From CAYYGL01 sp964471235 (lineage in GTDB: Bacteria > Calditrichota > Calditrichia > RBG-13-44-9 > J075), in the NCBI GenBank assembly GCA_964471235.1, contig CAYYGL010000041.1, positions 1 to 29,367 of the forward strand: DNA of 29,367 bases, given 5' to 3'. Both the position numbers and the translations under genes were made by a program. The notes under the pieces were generated by a model, which worked only from the letters and a program-made list of their open reading frames with translations, did not search any database and was not told the DNA's origin. This document shows, piece by piece, positions 1-8,584 of the stretch. Position 1 is the stretch's first letter; each line of letters begins with the position of its first letter.

Positions 1-133
1 CCTGTAAGCAACGTTAGCATCGCGTGAACAGTGAATTCCGATTGGCGATTGACGAAGTGCCCCAACGGGGCAGGCGATTGGCGAGGTGTGGGCGTTCTCT
101 TATCCCGCTTACCAATTCATTCAATTTGTGATT
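1..133. other. Intergenic edge with a mini-palindrome
   Basis: No gene is seen here. Positions 58-72 form a short perfect stem-loop (TGCCCC, AAC loop, GGGGCA). It is flanked by copies of GGCGATTG at 44-51 and 73-80. This resembles dispersed non-coding repeat debris rather than a regulatory site of the neighbouring gene, whose 3' end is at 134. Confidence 0.5.
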
Positions 134-904
134 TTAGTCACTCGTTCCGGCTACCTGGGTGATCCAGGCATCTTCATATTTGTTTTTACGCAAGTCTTCC
201 AGAAATTTTTCCGCTGCCGGTCGATCGGGAAATTTACCGATCAATACTTTCCAGATAGATCCCCGGGCAGCCACCTCAACCGGTTGGTTAAATTCGGATT
301 GTAATTTTTTCTTCACTTGAAAAGCCCGCAGCAAGTCATTTGTGGCAAACACCTGAATGGTAAAATAGAGCTGTTGCGATAATTCCTGCCCGGCAGCCGG
401 TTCAGACTGCGGAGTAGGGGACGGTGCGGCTTCTTTTTTGGGGATATGAATCTCGGCTGGCACAATCCAGGCGTCTTTTTCTCCGGCATTACGCAGTTTG
501 TCCAAAAACACTTCCGCTTCCTGCCGGGTCTGAAAATTGCCAATTTGCACTTTATAAAGATGAGAGGGCGTTTCGATAACATACACCGAATCCAGGTTTA
601 ACGTTTTCAGCCGTTCGGCAGCTTGTAACGCATTCTGCTCCCGGGCACCGGCAAACACCTGGCAGCGGAATCCTTTCCCTGCCGTGTACGGTCGAGCCGT
701 TTCCCGTGCCACTCGCTCCCCTTCGGTAAACAGGGTAATCTTCTCCTGTTTATAGGTTTCGATCAATTCATGAAAATTACGGCTTTCCAGGAATTGCTTC
801 AGCCGGGGAGACATCTGGGCATACCCGGAATGCGGTATTGTTATCAACGCGAGCATACAGCTTGCGGCTACCAATAAATTTTTTCCTTTACGCAAGTTAC
901 CCAT
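134..904 (-). CDS. Exported tandem SPOR-domain protein
   Basis: Predicted 256-residue periplasmic protein. It starts with a signal peptide (positively charged MGNLRKGK, hydrophobic stretch, then GYAQ). Two SPOR repeats follow, at roughly residues 77-149 and 177-250, joined by a Pro-rich linker; each repeat has the FxxQVFA...KVxIGxF...A..FLxxLR pattern. SPOR domains are known to bind septal or denuded peptidoglycan strands. A longer frame begins at 967 and overlaps the spoIID stop (ATGAGTGA). I prefer the ATG at 904 because it puts the signal peptide at the N-terminus, although neither start has a strong ribosome-binding site. The gene directly follows spoIID, whose product class cleaves denuded glycan, so the pair probably acts on the same cell-wall substrate. 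No enzymatic domain is visible. Confidence 0.85.
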   Translation of the reverse strand: MGNLRKGKNLLVAASCMLALITIPHSGYAQMSPRLKQFLESRNFHELIETYKQEKITLFTEGERVARETARPYTAGKGFRCQVFAGAREQNALQAAERLKTLNLDSVYVIETPSHLYKVQIGNFQTRQEAEVFLDKLRNAGEKDAWIVPAEIHIPKKEAAPSPTPQSEPAAGQELSQQLYFTIQVFATNDLLRAFQVKKKLQSEFNQPVEVAARGSIWKVLIGKFPDRPAAEKFLEDLRKNKYEDAWITQVAGTSD

Positions 905-959
905 AATTCCGGACTCAATCCAATATTGTGTCTCTATAATGTGTTCCCGGGTGACTAAC

Positions 960-2225
960 TCACTCATACAATTTCATTAACGAAAATTCCGGGTAGTAAA
1001 AGCTCAGAATATCTTTGTAAGAATGTCCCCGTAGTGCCATACCGATGGCACCCCACTGGCACATTCCCCTGCCGTGCCCGGCACCGGCGCCAATGATATA
1101 AAATTTTTGTGGGTCTGAGGGCGATTGATTTATGAAAAACAGGGTGCTGGGCAACGGCGTTCCGGTGTCATCCGCCAATACCTGACGGATTTGATACCGT
1201 TTTGCCAAAAAGGTCTGATCATTTATGGTGATGCGCATTTCATTTACCCTGCCGCCGGGATTCCGGGAGACAATTTCCAGGGTGATGCGATAGCCATCTT
1301 CCCGCCACTTTTCTACCGTTATCGAGTCGATTGAAAAAATATGTTGCATATTGGTCAGAACCGTTTCCATCGAACGCTTTTCCAGCCAGCGATATTTTGG
1401 CGAAACTTTGCAGTTAAACTCATTGTCGGTCAGGTCGTATGCCATCGTGATCCGGGTGCTATCGTCAGCGGGTGAATTTTTCGCCACTTCTAAAATTCCC
1501 CCGCAGGTGGAGTGAAATTGGGTTAACACCGGTTGTCCATTTTGCGCCAGAATTGTTCCCCGGGTATCTTTAATTGCTTTTTGGGCAAGCGGTGTCATTT
1601 GTTGGGCGCCCCGATATACCTGATCACGTTCATCGGCATGCACATCAAAGTCGTCATTGTTTGGATGATTCATGGAAAACAGAACAAAGGTTCGGGCGGC
1701 GATCGCCTGGGCAAAGACCGCTTCTTTATACTCCGGGGTTCGGGTGGGAATCTCATACGGCACCACCCCCTGCAAATATGTTTCTACCGGCAGCCGGTTA
1801 ATCACCAGCCGGTGTGACCGGTCAACTCGAATCAAAAGAGAGCCCGAATATGGGATATCATTCCAATAAAATTTATAGCGGGGATATTCCGGTTGAAAAA
1901 TCAGGGTCTGGGGCATTTCCAGTTCAAAAAAACGCTGTTTATTCCGGATAGTGATGTAGTTGCCTTTTACGGAGACATTCAACGCCCCCAGGTTCTCATC
2001 GAACCAATAGTGGGCTTCTTCCAATTCCAATAAAAAATTTCCCTCGAAGCGGATGGTGCCGTTGCGGAAGTTCTCATCCAGGCAGACCCGCACCCGGGGT
2101 TCCCGGGATGTCTGTTCGGACGGGCGCTGCTGAACCCGCGAGGCACATCCCCATTGTAACAATAGCCCGAGGATTAACACTGCTGTTGTCAGGAAAAACC
2201 CGGTCGCTCGCCAAACTGTGTTCAT
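960..2225 (-). CDS. SpoIID/LytB-family peptidoglycan lytic protein
   Basis: 421 residues with an N-terminal hydrophobic segment (about 8-24) ending at Cys27, so it is probably a lipoprotein, although Gln-Trp-Gly before the Cys is an unusual lipobox. The SpoIID domain carries the family motifs: LPVETYLQGVVPYEIP at 145-160 with the presumed catalytic Glu158, AQAIAARTF at 172-180, STCGG around 239-243, and GHGRGMCQWGA at 383-393. In spore formers SpoIID is a lytic transglycosylase acting on glycan strands stripped of stem peptides. In Gram-negative non-spore-formers LytB-type relatives are thought to act in cell-wall turnover or division. The coding sequence overlaps the longest frame of the SPOR gene and ends only 55 bp before its preferred start, so the two are almost certainly co-transcribed. 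The start ATG lacks a good ribosome-binding site. Confidence 0.88.
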   Translation of the reverse strand: MNTVWRATGFFLTTAVLILGLLLQWGCASRVQQRPSEQTSREPRVRVCLDENFRNGTIRFEGNFLLELEEAHYWFDENLGALNVSVKGNYITIRNKQRFFELEMPQTLIFQPEYPRYKFYWNDIPYSGSLLIRVDRSHRLVINRLPVETYLQGVVPYEIPTRTPEYKEAVFAQAIAARTFVLFSMNHPNNDDFDVHADERDQVYRGAQQMTPLAQKAIKDTRGTILAQNGQPVLTQFHSTCGGILEVAKNSPADDSTRITMAYDLTDNEFNCKVSPKYRWLEKRSMETVLTNMQHIFSIDSITVEKWREDGYRITLEIVSRNPGGRVNEMRITINDQTFLAKRYQIRQVLADDTGTPLPSTLFFINQSPSDPQKFYIIGAGAGHGRGMCQWGAIGMALRGHSYKDILSFYYPEFSLMKLYE

Positions 2226-2279
2226 TCAAATTTTCTGTAAGTTTATGCGTGTATGCGGTTTAATGGAACCACCACGGTT

Positions 2280-2948
2280 TTAAAACAAATTCTTAACAGT
2301 GATGTTGAGACCAAAGAAAAATCCGAAGCCACTGACATCCATTACCTGGAAAATTGGCAACCCTGCTTCATTTCGATCATGACTCCGGGTGACGTTGGCA
2401 TCGTTATAGACCACATCAAAAAATAAAATTCCGGCTTCACTGATTTTAATTCCCAATCCGGAGGAGAGGCGCCAGCCCAACCCGCTAAAAAACCGCCTCC
2501 GGGAAATATCTTCTCGGAAATTCCGTTCGGTATTCCAGGTAAATTCCCAGCCAATGGCTCCCGATGCCCTGAATCGAAATGGGTTGGAAGATCTCCGACC
2601 ACCTAATGGAAGGTCATAAGCCAAGACGACAAACACAGGTACGATAGTCGTGGTGAATTCCAATTCTACCTGTTTTTCTTTAAATTGAATTCCTGCGGTA
2701 TCAAATTCTGCGATCACGGTCTGTTTGCGGAAGGTCGATTTAAAGATGTTTAATTCCAATCCCCATGATAGCCGGCTGTCGATCATCCGCCCGGTTGAAA
2801 AACCAAAAAAATCCCCAATGGCGGCATCCTGGGGGTCTAATTGCCCGAATTTGACTTCGGCATAGGATTTCTTTTTTCTGGATCGTTGCCCATATAGCAA
2901 CTGGGAAAAAACTAAGCCAATCAAAATTAGGATGATAATTCGTTTCAT
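2280..2948 (-). CDS. Small outer-membrane beta-barrel protein
   Basis: 222-residue exported protein of unknown function. The ATG at 2948 is chosen because GGAGG lies 6 nt upstream and the protein then opens with a classic signal peptide (MKRIIILILIGLVFSQLLYGQ). The longer upstream frame to 3107 is not supported. The mature part alternates polar and hydrophobic residues in short strands (for example WGLELNIF, IGWEFTW, FGFFFGLNI) and ends NLF. A C-terminal aromatic is the usual outer-membrane assembly signal, so an 8-stranded OmpA/OmpW-like barrel is likely. It lies 54 bp upstream of spoIID on the same strand and may share its transcript. A 14-bp palindrome of A6CGT6 type (3001-3014) sits about 50 bp upstream. 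I cannot assign a ligand or a named family. Confidence 0.75.
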   Translation of the reverse strand: MKRIIILILIGLVFSQLLYGQRSRKKKSYAEVKFGQLDPQDAAIGDFFGFSTGRMIDSRLSWGLELNIFKSTFRKQTVIAEFDTAGIQFKEKQVELEFTTTIVPVFVVLAYDLPLGGRRSSNPFRFRASGAIGWEFTWNTERNFREDISRRRFFSGLGWRLSSGLGIKISEAGILFFDVVYNDANVTRSHDRNEAGLPIFQVMDVSGFGFFFGLNITVKNLF

Positions 2949-3074
2949 AAAACCTCCGTCAGCTTGTTTCATGCGGATTGTAGCATACTGAGCGAACAAT
3001 AAAAAACGTTTTTTCGCTGTCATGTGCAGGCAGCACCGTTCCGATTTTTGCTCCTTGTTCGTTGTTTGCTCAGT

Positions 3075-3103
3075 TTTACCGGAGCATTCGAGATTCCGGT
3101 AAA
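3075..3103. other. Stem-loop downstream of ilvE
   Basis: TTTACCGGA (3075-3083) pairs with TCCGGTAAA (3095-3103) across an 11-nt loop. It lies in the 3' flank of ilvE. On the minus strand it is not followed by a T-run, so a standard intrinsic terminator is not proven; it may be an mRNA-stabilising hairpin. Confidence 0.4.
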
Positions 3104-3127
3104 TCACCTTTTTCAGGAAGTGCTGTG

Positions 3128-4153
3128 TTATTTCAGTTCCATTACCCAGTTAAACGGGTCTTCCTTCTTTTGCAATTGAATCCCGATTAACGTATCGTAC
3201 AACCGATGGGCTAATTGAAATTCATTTTTGTTGACATTCCAGTCTTTATCCTGCCAGGAAATGGTGCTGATGGAAGTGATGGTGGCGCCGGTACCGCATA
3301 AAAAGCATTCGATGGCGTCATCACAAACTTCATCAATGCTGAGGTCTCGTTCTTCTACTTTTATACCATACATTTCCCGGGCAATGCGAAGAATGGAATC
3401 TCGGGTAATACCGGGGAGGATGGTGCCCAACGGGGGGGTGACCAGGGTGCCATCGGTGAGGAGGGCGAAGAAATTGGCAGCGCCGGCTTCTTCCACGTAG
3501 CGGTTATGAACCGGGTCTAAAAAAAGCACCCCGTCATAACCTTTAGATTTCGCTTCGGCATGGGGCGGCATTGTCACCGCGTAATTGCAGGCGGCTTTGG
3601 CGTCACCGGTGCCATTGGGGGCTGCCCGGTGAACATCTGTTACCACCAGGCGCACAACTCCTACCCGTTCAAAATAAGGACCGACCGGGCTGGCAAAAAT
3701 GTAAAACAGGTATTCTCTGGATGCCCGCACGCCCAGGAGGGGTTCCGTGCCAATACACACCGGCCGAAGATACATGCTATAGCGCCCGTCGTCACTCTCG
3801 GGGATAAATTCTTCATTCGTTAACACCACCTGACGAACCGCATCCATGAATTTTTCAACCGGCACTTCCGGCATGGCTAATTTGTGGCAACTGCGGGCAA
3901 ATCGCAGGGCATTCTTCTCCGGTCGAAACATCACAATTTTTCCTTTTGCACTTCGGTACGCTTTCATTCCCTCAAAAATGCCCTGCCCATAATTTAAAAT
4001 ATTGGCAGCCGGGGATAATTCCAGATTGTGAAACGGAACAATGGCACCGGTATCCCAATTGCCATTCCGGTAGTAGCTTTCATACATCTTCATTTCGTGG
4101 GCATGAGAGTAGAGAGAGAAAGTTAAATTCTCAAATTTTTTCGGTTGTGACAT
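3128..4153 (-). CDS. ilvE: Branched-chain amino acid aminotransferase
   Basis: 341-residue fold-type IV PLP enzyme. It transfers the amino group between glutamate and the 2-keto acids of Leu, Ile and Val in the cytoplasm. The family motifs are clear: NYGQGIFEGMKAYR (54-67), RPEKNALRFARS, YLRP (128-131), GTGDAKAACNYA (181-192) with Lys186 as the expected Schiff-base lysine, VEEAGAANFF, and LPGITRDSIL. Length and motifs match the BCAT group with the long N-terminal segment. The ATG at 4153 is preceded by AGGAGG at 4-5 nt spacing, which excludes the longer open frame reaching 4207. No other ilv or leu genes are adjacent. A 10-bp perfect hairpin lies 87-116 nt upstream and may belong to the 5' leader. 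Confidence 0.95.
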   Translation of the reverse strand: MSQPKKFENLTFSLYSHAHEMKMYESYYRNGNWDTGAIVPFHNLELSPAANILNYGQGIFEGMKAYRSAKGKIVMFRPEKNALRFARSCHKLAMPEVPVEKFMDAVRQVVLTNEEFIPESDDGRYSMYLRPVCIGTEPLLGVRASREYLFYIFASPVGPYFERVGVVRLVVTDVHRAAPNGTGDAKAACNYAVTMPPHAEAKSKGYDGVLFLDPVHNRYVEEAGAANFFALLTDGTLVTPPLGTILPGITRDSILRIAREMYGIKVEERDLSIDEVCDDAIECFLCGTGATITSISTISWQDKDWNVNKNEFQLAHRLYDTLIGIQLQKKEDPFNWVMELK

Positions 4154-4679
4154 ATTTCCTCCTGAAATGCCTTGGGTATTTGCGAACGCTTCTCCAGACC
4201 TGAACAAATTTGATTGGCTGTTTGATGAAACCTCTTGCCGCTATTGACGAAAATTGCTCTCGTCAATAGATAAGACATTTATGAATAATTCTGATAAATA
4301 TAATGGACTAAAGCTGTTAATTAAAATAAGTTTTTCATTTTGTGTAAATTAATCCCGGGTGGATGCCATAAAATGCAACGGGATAGTGCATATCTGATGC
4401 CCGCAATCGTTTTGTCCCCTGTTTTTGTTGCACGGCTGAAACCTCGACTAATTTCTTGCCCGCTGGTAATTTTCTTATTAAGCTAATAAATATTGGTAAC
4501 GATTCAAAAGGTAGACAATAAAGACTCACGGTTCGGTTAATTTTTTGCCGGTTTGAAATTTTCCAGCGCAGTTTTCACCTGGGATACATCCGTTTAACCG
4601 TGATTGCGAGAAATTGCCCCTGTGCTAAAATGGTTTCGGAATATGCTCGTTCCCAAACTCCTGTTTTGGGGAATGAGAT
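4154..4679. other. Intergenic region upstream of ilvE
   Basis: About 525 bp with no intact gene that I can support. The ilvE-proximal part is AT-rich and contains the hairpin at 4241-4269. The far end runs into the decayed nitrilase gene, and part of 4570-4679 may be unrecognisable remnant of its missing 5' half. Confidence 0.5.
4241..4269 (-). promoter_or_regulatory. Perfect 10-bp hairpin in the ilvE leader region
   Basis: CTATTGACGA (4241-4250) is exactly complementary to TCGTCAATAG (4260-4269), with a 9-nt loop. There is no T-run on either side, so it does not look like a terminator. It lies upstream of ilvE and could be an operator or leader structure. Function is inferred from position only. 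Confidence 0.4.
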
Positions 4680-5068
4680 GTGGCAATTTGTGATGACCGT
4701 CATTATCCGGCGTATATGCGGGCGCTGGCGGTACACCGGGCAGACCTGGTTTTTGTGCCCCAGGTAGGGGCTGCCGAGAATGGCCAGAAGGTTTATTTGA
4801 GGTTGAGTTACGGGTTGCTGCTTTCCAGAACGGTTATTATACGGCATTGTGCAACCGGATCGGAAAAGAATCCATGTTGACTTTTTCCGGTGAATCCTTT
4901 GTGTGTGACCCACAGGGAAATGTAATTGCACGGGCAGCAAGGGGAGAAGAAGCGGGGCTGTTTTGTGAGGTTGATTTGTCCCGGGTAAACGAATCGTACG
5001 CCCGGCGTTTATTGTTTCGGGACAGACGATCGGAAATATATCGTCGGTTGGAGATGAACCGGCATTGA
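4680..5068 (+). pseudogene. Remnant of a nitrilase-family carbon-nitrogen hydrolase
   Basis: The C-terminal half of a nitrilase/N-carbamoylputrescine amidase-like protein is readable in two frames. Frame A (4680 on) gives VAICDDRHYPAYMRALA and ADLVFVPQVGAAE, covering the catalytic Cys region (IC-D-RH). From about 4778 the homology continues in the next frame as EWPEGLFEVELRVAAFQNGY, then CNRIGKES, LTFSGESF and FRDRRSEIY, ending at a TGA at 5066-5068. The shift is explained by loss of one base near 4775-4778. An in-frame TGA at 4674-4676 stops frame A upstream. The N-terminal half with the catalytic Glu and Lys is not recognisable. The gene is therefore truncated and frameshifted and should not make an active enzyme. 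It converges on the receiver/PPDK-like gene. Confidence 0.82.
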
Positions 5069-5199
5069 TTGGCGGGGCGAGAGCACCAGTCCATGTATCG
5101 GGGTAGAGGTCTTCGTACCGAGGCATCAGGACTCAAACTCTACAACAATCCTGTTTTCAGGAGCGCCATGACCTCATTGTGACAAAGCCCCGCCTGTTT

Positions 5200-8100
5200 T
5201 TATTTTCCGTCTTCGCCGCCGTTATTTTCCCTGCCTTTTCCGGGCATAAATATTACCCCTTTCTGACGATGCCCGTTCATTTTAATAATAATTGGCTCCT
5301 TAAACCGCAGGTGACTGGTAAATTCCAGACTTTCTACCGGCGGCTGTTTTTTTAACCACTTCCAATTCACAAAACAGTCCTGTTGATTGGAAGGAACGGT
5401 GAAATACCCAATCATAAATGCGGTGATATTCTGGAAGAAATGGGAACCCTGAGAAGGCATTACTTCAAAATCTTTAAATCCGGCTTCTACAATGGTTCGG
5501 GCGCCGCAAATCTGTTCCCATTTTACCGGAATCCCCAGCCAGGGGTCTAAGGTGCCCCATCTTCCCACACCGATTAACAGGTAGGGACGACGTTCTTTCA
5601 ATAATCGGGCATTGAAATGATGAACCTCTTTGGCTACCTGAACACTTCTGGAGCGGTCGAACCGATCGTAATCCACCACCACGATGTCGTAAATATCATC
5701 AATAATTCCATTTCCTAACACCCGGTCGCTTTTGCAAATAAGCAGGGAGTCATCCACTGTTTCCACATCCAACTGTTCTTTTTCCCGCTGGAGCACCAGG
5801 GGGCGCATTTGCAGCACGCCGAATTCCCGGGGATGCCCTTTCGGCACCGACATGTTGACTGCAAATTCAATTTCCACCGGCATCCCCATGGCGCGGTGCC
5901 CGATATCCAGCAGGGTTTCTAAAATTTCCGGAAGCGGAAACAGTTTGTGTTTTAAAACGGGTGCCATGGTCATTAAGCGAATCCCCTGGCGGGAAAGGCC
6001 ATCATACACAGCATGATTTTCGTGTGAATAGGTGGAGCCAACGTAGTAGAGGGTGCCGTCTTCTTCGGCAACGCTTAACGGGTGGGTGGTAATCAATTTT
6101 TCATAAGCGGAATACTCGCCATCCAATAAGACATCCAGGTTCAGGGCATAAAATTCCTGTTGACTGTTTTTAAGTGTCTCGTCGATGGAGGAAAATTGAG
6201 GCAGGCGGTTAGGATGTTTCGGAGAAAACTTGACACACTTGCCGCCTTCCACCACCATCTTGCCCAATCCCAATGCCACGGAAATGATTCCATCGGTGGA
6301 TTTTTGGGGTGGGATGGGGTAGAAGTTAAAGGATTTGGCAACGCCGGAGAAATCCGGATAAAACCGATTGTGATGAGTAGCCCCAACCATTTTCTGCACA
6401 ATCACCGCCATCTTTTCCTCTTCCAGACGGTAAGAGGTCACCTGAATATAGTCTTTGGTTCGTTTGTAAAACGTGGAAGCATAAACACGTTTAATGGTGT
6501 TCAATAACTCATTTAACCGAATCTGGGAATTGAAGTGATTGTTCGGCAGCATAAACGTTTCATACACCCCGGCAAAGGGATGATACTGGGAATCCTCTAA
6601 CAAACTGGAGGAACGTACCGCCAATGGAGACCGAATCAACTCCAGGAATTGTGACAATTGATGGACCACTTCTTCCGGGAAACGGGTGGCTTCCAGGAAC
6701 CGGCGGTCAATTTCCTGGTCATCCTCACTTTCCAGGGCAAAACTGCGGAGTTCGTTTGCATCCAGGAAGTAATCGAATACATCGGTGCCAATTACAACTG
6801 CCGGGGGAACGTGGATGAAGACCCCTTTAAATCGTTCATACAAATTATAATTGTTGATAAGGAAATTAACAAAGCTTAATCCGCGTGCTTTTCCTCCCAG
6901 AGAGCCGCCCCCGATTCGGGCAAAGCTGTCATGAGGATCAAAAGTCTCTTTTTTGAAATCGGTTAATACGCCCCGCTGTCGCCGTTTTCGGTATTCCCGC
7001 AGGGATGCAATCAGGGTTTTGCGCAGGTCGCTGATGGATGCAAAATCGGAAACTTTCCGGGGGCGTAATTTATAAGCTAACCAGAACTCGGTGCGCGCTT
7101 TCAACCAGTTGGAAAAATGATTGCGCTCGGCGTGGTAGCGGATACTTTCTTCCGGCACCACATGCAGTTTTTGCTCCAGGGAGTTGAGATCGTGCGCTCG
7201 TCCCACTTCCTTGCCATCCGGGGTGCGGAATACAAAATCTCCGAAACTAAAGTGCTCTATCATGAATGTGCGAAGATCATGCAGTAAAGTGGGGGAATCC
7301 TTTAACAAAAAGGAAGCGCCAACTTCATACGCTTTCTGCCGGTTGTCCGGCTTGTTGGATTGTAATAAAATGGGGATATCATGTCTTTCTTCTTTTACTT
7401 TGCGGGCAAATTTCAGACCGGCTTCCGGGTCTTGCACGCCTTCCCGCATAAAGTCGATGTCGGAGATAATTCCCAAAACGGTATCTTTGTATTTTTCATA
7501 TAAATACCAGGCATCTTCATAATTGGTGCATAATAAAATTTTCGGGCGGGCCCGTAACCGAAGGTAGCGATCCGGCAAATTTACCCCCTCGGAAATCAGG
7601 CGCATGGATTGTTTGAAAATCTCGGTGTAAATAATCGGCAGAAAAGAGGAATAATACCGAACGTTATCTTCAATAAGAATAATGGATTGCACCCCTACCT
7701 GCCGGGTATCATGCTCCACATTGATAATATCTTCCAGGTGTTTGATGATGCCGATCATTATCCGGAAATCTCCCTGCCAGATGAACACCCGGGTGAATAA
7801 CGACGCATCCTGACCGGACAGGATATCGCTCAGTTCCCGGTTTTCATAAGCTAACAGCACCAGGGGGATGTTCAGATCGGAATCGCGCACCTTTTTGGCA
7901 AATTCTACCACGTCGCCATCTTCGAGGTGGGGGGTCGTAACGATCAAATCGAACCGGCTCTCATGAATGTCTTTACGGCTTGCCAGCTCCAGCGCTTCAT
8001 TGCCGCTGGAAACCCGGATCAGTTCCGGCGCATAACTTAAATTCAGCCCCCGGTACTCTTCCCGAATCAATTCGTACAACCTGCCGTCTTCTTCAAAAAC

Positions 8101-8235
8101 ATAAAGGTCGTACAAACTGGATACCAGGATAATATCCCGGATCCGATAGCGCATTAAATTATGAAATCCCTGGAAGCGGGATTCATACCCCTCATCGGGG
8201 TTGGTTGTGTCAAACGGTGTAATTTGAGCTTTCAT
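5200..8235 (-). CDS. Dual receiver / PPDK-type ATP-binding fusion protein
   Basis: 1011 residues. Start chosen at the ATG at 8235, with CAGGA about 6 nt upstream; a TTG at 8262 would add 9 residues. N-terminal region 31-170 looks like a degenerate response-regulator receiver (FDLIVTTP, acceptor Asp missing). Region 183-330 looks like a second receiver with acidic pair IEDN (about 189-190), acceptor in SDIDF (about 259) and Lys in FLLKDS (about 312), plus an insertion of about 25 residues. Residues 440-815 match the PEP synthase/pyruvate phosphate dikinase ATP-binding domain: GGGSLGGKARG, PLAVRSSSLLEDS, FAGVYETF, and EIEFAVN with VLQMRPL. The swivelling phosphohistidine domain (GG-T-HAA-type motif) and the PEP-binding barrel are absent. 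Instead there is a separate C-terminal part with IGVGRWGTLDPWLGIP and SQGSHFFQN. Cytoplasmic; substrate unknown, so it should not be called PEP synthase. Confidence 0.8.
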   Translation of the reverse strand: MKAQITPFDTTNPDEGYESRFQGFHNLMRYRIRDIILVSSLYDLYVFEEDGRLYELIREEYRGLNLSYAPELIRVSSGNEALELASRKDIHESRFDLIVTTPHLEDGDVVEFAKKVRDSDLNIPLVLLAYENRELSDILSGQDASLFTRVFIWQGDFRIMIGIIKHLEDIINVEHDTRQVGVQSIILIEDNVRYYSSFLPIIYTEIFKQSMRLISEGVNLPDRYLRLRARPKILLCTNYEDAWYLYEKYKDTVLGIISDIDFMREGVQDPEAGLKFARKVKEERHDIPILLQSNKPDNRQKAYEVGASFLLKDSPTLLHDLRTFMIEHFSFGDFVFRTPDGKEVGRAHDLNSLEQKLHVVPEESIRYHAERNHFSNWLKARTEFWLAYKLRPRKVSDFASISDLRKTLIASLREYRKRRQRGVLTDFKKETFDPHDSFARIGGGSLGGKARGLSFVNFLINNYNLYERFKGVFIHVPPAVVIGTDVFDYFLDANELRSFALESEDDQEIDRRFLEATRFPEEVVHQLSQFLELIRSPLAVRSSSLLEDSQYHPFAGVYETFMLPNNHFNSQIRLNELLNTIKRVYASTFYKRTKDYIQVTSYRLEEEKMAVIVQKMVGATHHNRFYPDFSGVAKSFNFYPIPPQKSTDGIISVALGLGKMVVEGGKCVKFSPKHPNRLPQFSSIDETLKNSQQEFYALNLDVLLDGEYSAYEKLITTHPLSVAEEDGTLYYVGSTYSHENHAVYDGLSRQGIRLMTMAPVLKHKLFPLPEILETLLDIGHRAMGMPVEIEFAVNMSVPKGHPREFGVLQMRPLVLQREKEQLDVETVDDSLLICKSDRVLGNGIIDDIYDIVVVDYDRFDRSRSVQVAKEVHHFNARLLKERRPYLLIGVGRWGTLDPWLGIPVKWEQICGARTIVEAGFKDFEVMPSQGSHFFQNITAFMIGYFTVPSNQQDCFVNWKWLKKQPPVESLEFTSHLRFKEPIIIKMNGHRQKGVIFMPGKGRENNGGEDGK

Positions 8236-8291
8236 GGGAATCCTGAAAAAAGTTTTTAACAAACATCCGTATTGATTGGAAGACCAAATTC

Positions 8292-8308
8292 CGGATAAAT
8301 ATTATCCG
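8292..8308 (-). promoter_or_regulatory. 17-bp perfect dyad upstream of the receiver/PPDK-like gene
   Basis: CGGATAA-ATA-TTATCCG, a perfect 7+3+7 inverted repeat whose near edge lies about 57 bp upstream of the chosen start codon. Size and position suit an operator for a dimeric regulator. No regulator is identified. Confidence 0.4.
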
Positions 8309-8584
8309 ATGTGTTATCTTCCCCGTTTCCCACTGCAAATTTCGATAAGGCGAAGATGATTTTACCCTGAAATAAGTAATCTTATCATTATGCCTTATTC
8401 CCGCTTACTTAGTGGATCAGCAAAGGGATAAGAACGATCGGAACAATTCATTGTACATCCGCCAGAACAATGGCATTCCCGAGGGTGTTTGGGATCAGCC
8501 TTTCCCGACCGGAGTACTCCCTTCCGGAAACGAAACAACTCATTTGGTAAACATTAATTTTTCAGGGTATTGCAGTGGTAGCCT

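Noticed and set aside
4575..5126. Minus-strand open frame of 183 codons
   Set aside because: It is antisense to the nitrilase remnant, has no recognisable motif, and the plus strand carries real homology in two frames.
5200..8235. Calling this gene phosphoenolpyruvate synthase (ppsA)
   Set aside because: The phosphohistidine and PEP-binding domains needed for that reaction are not present.
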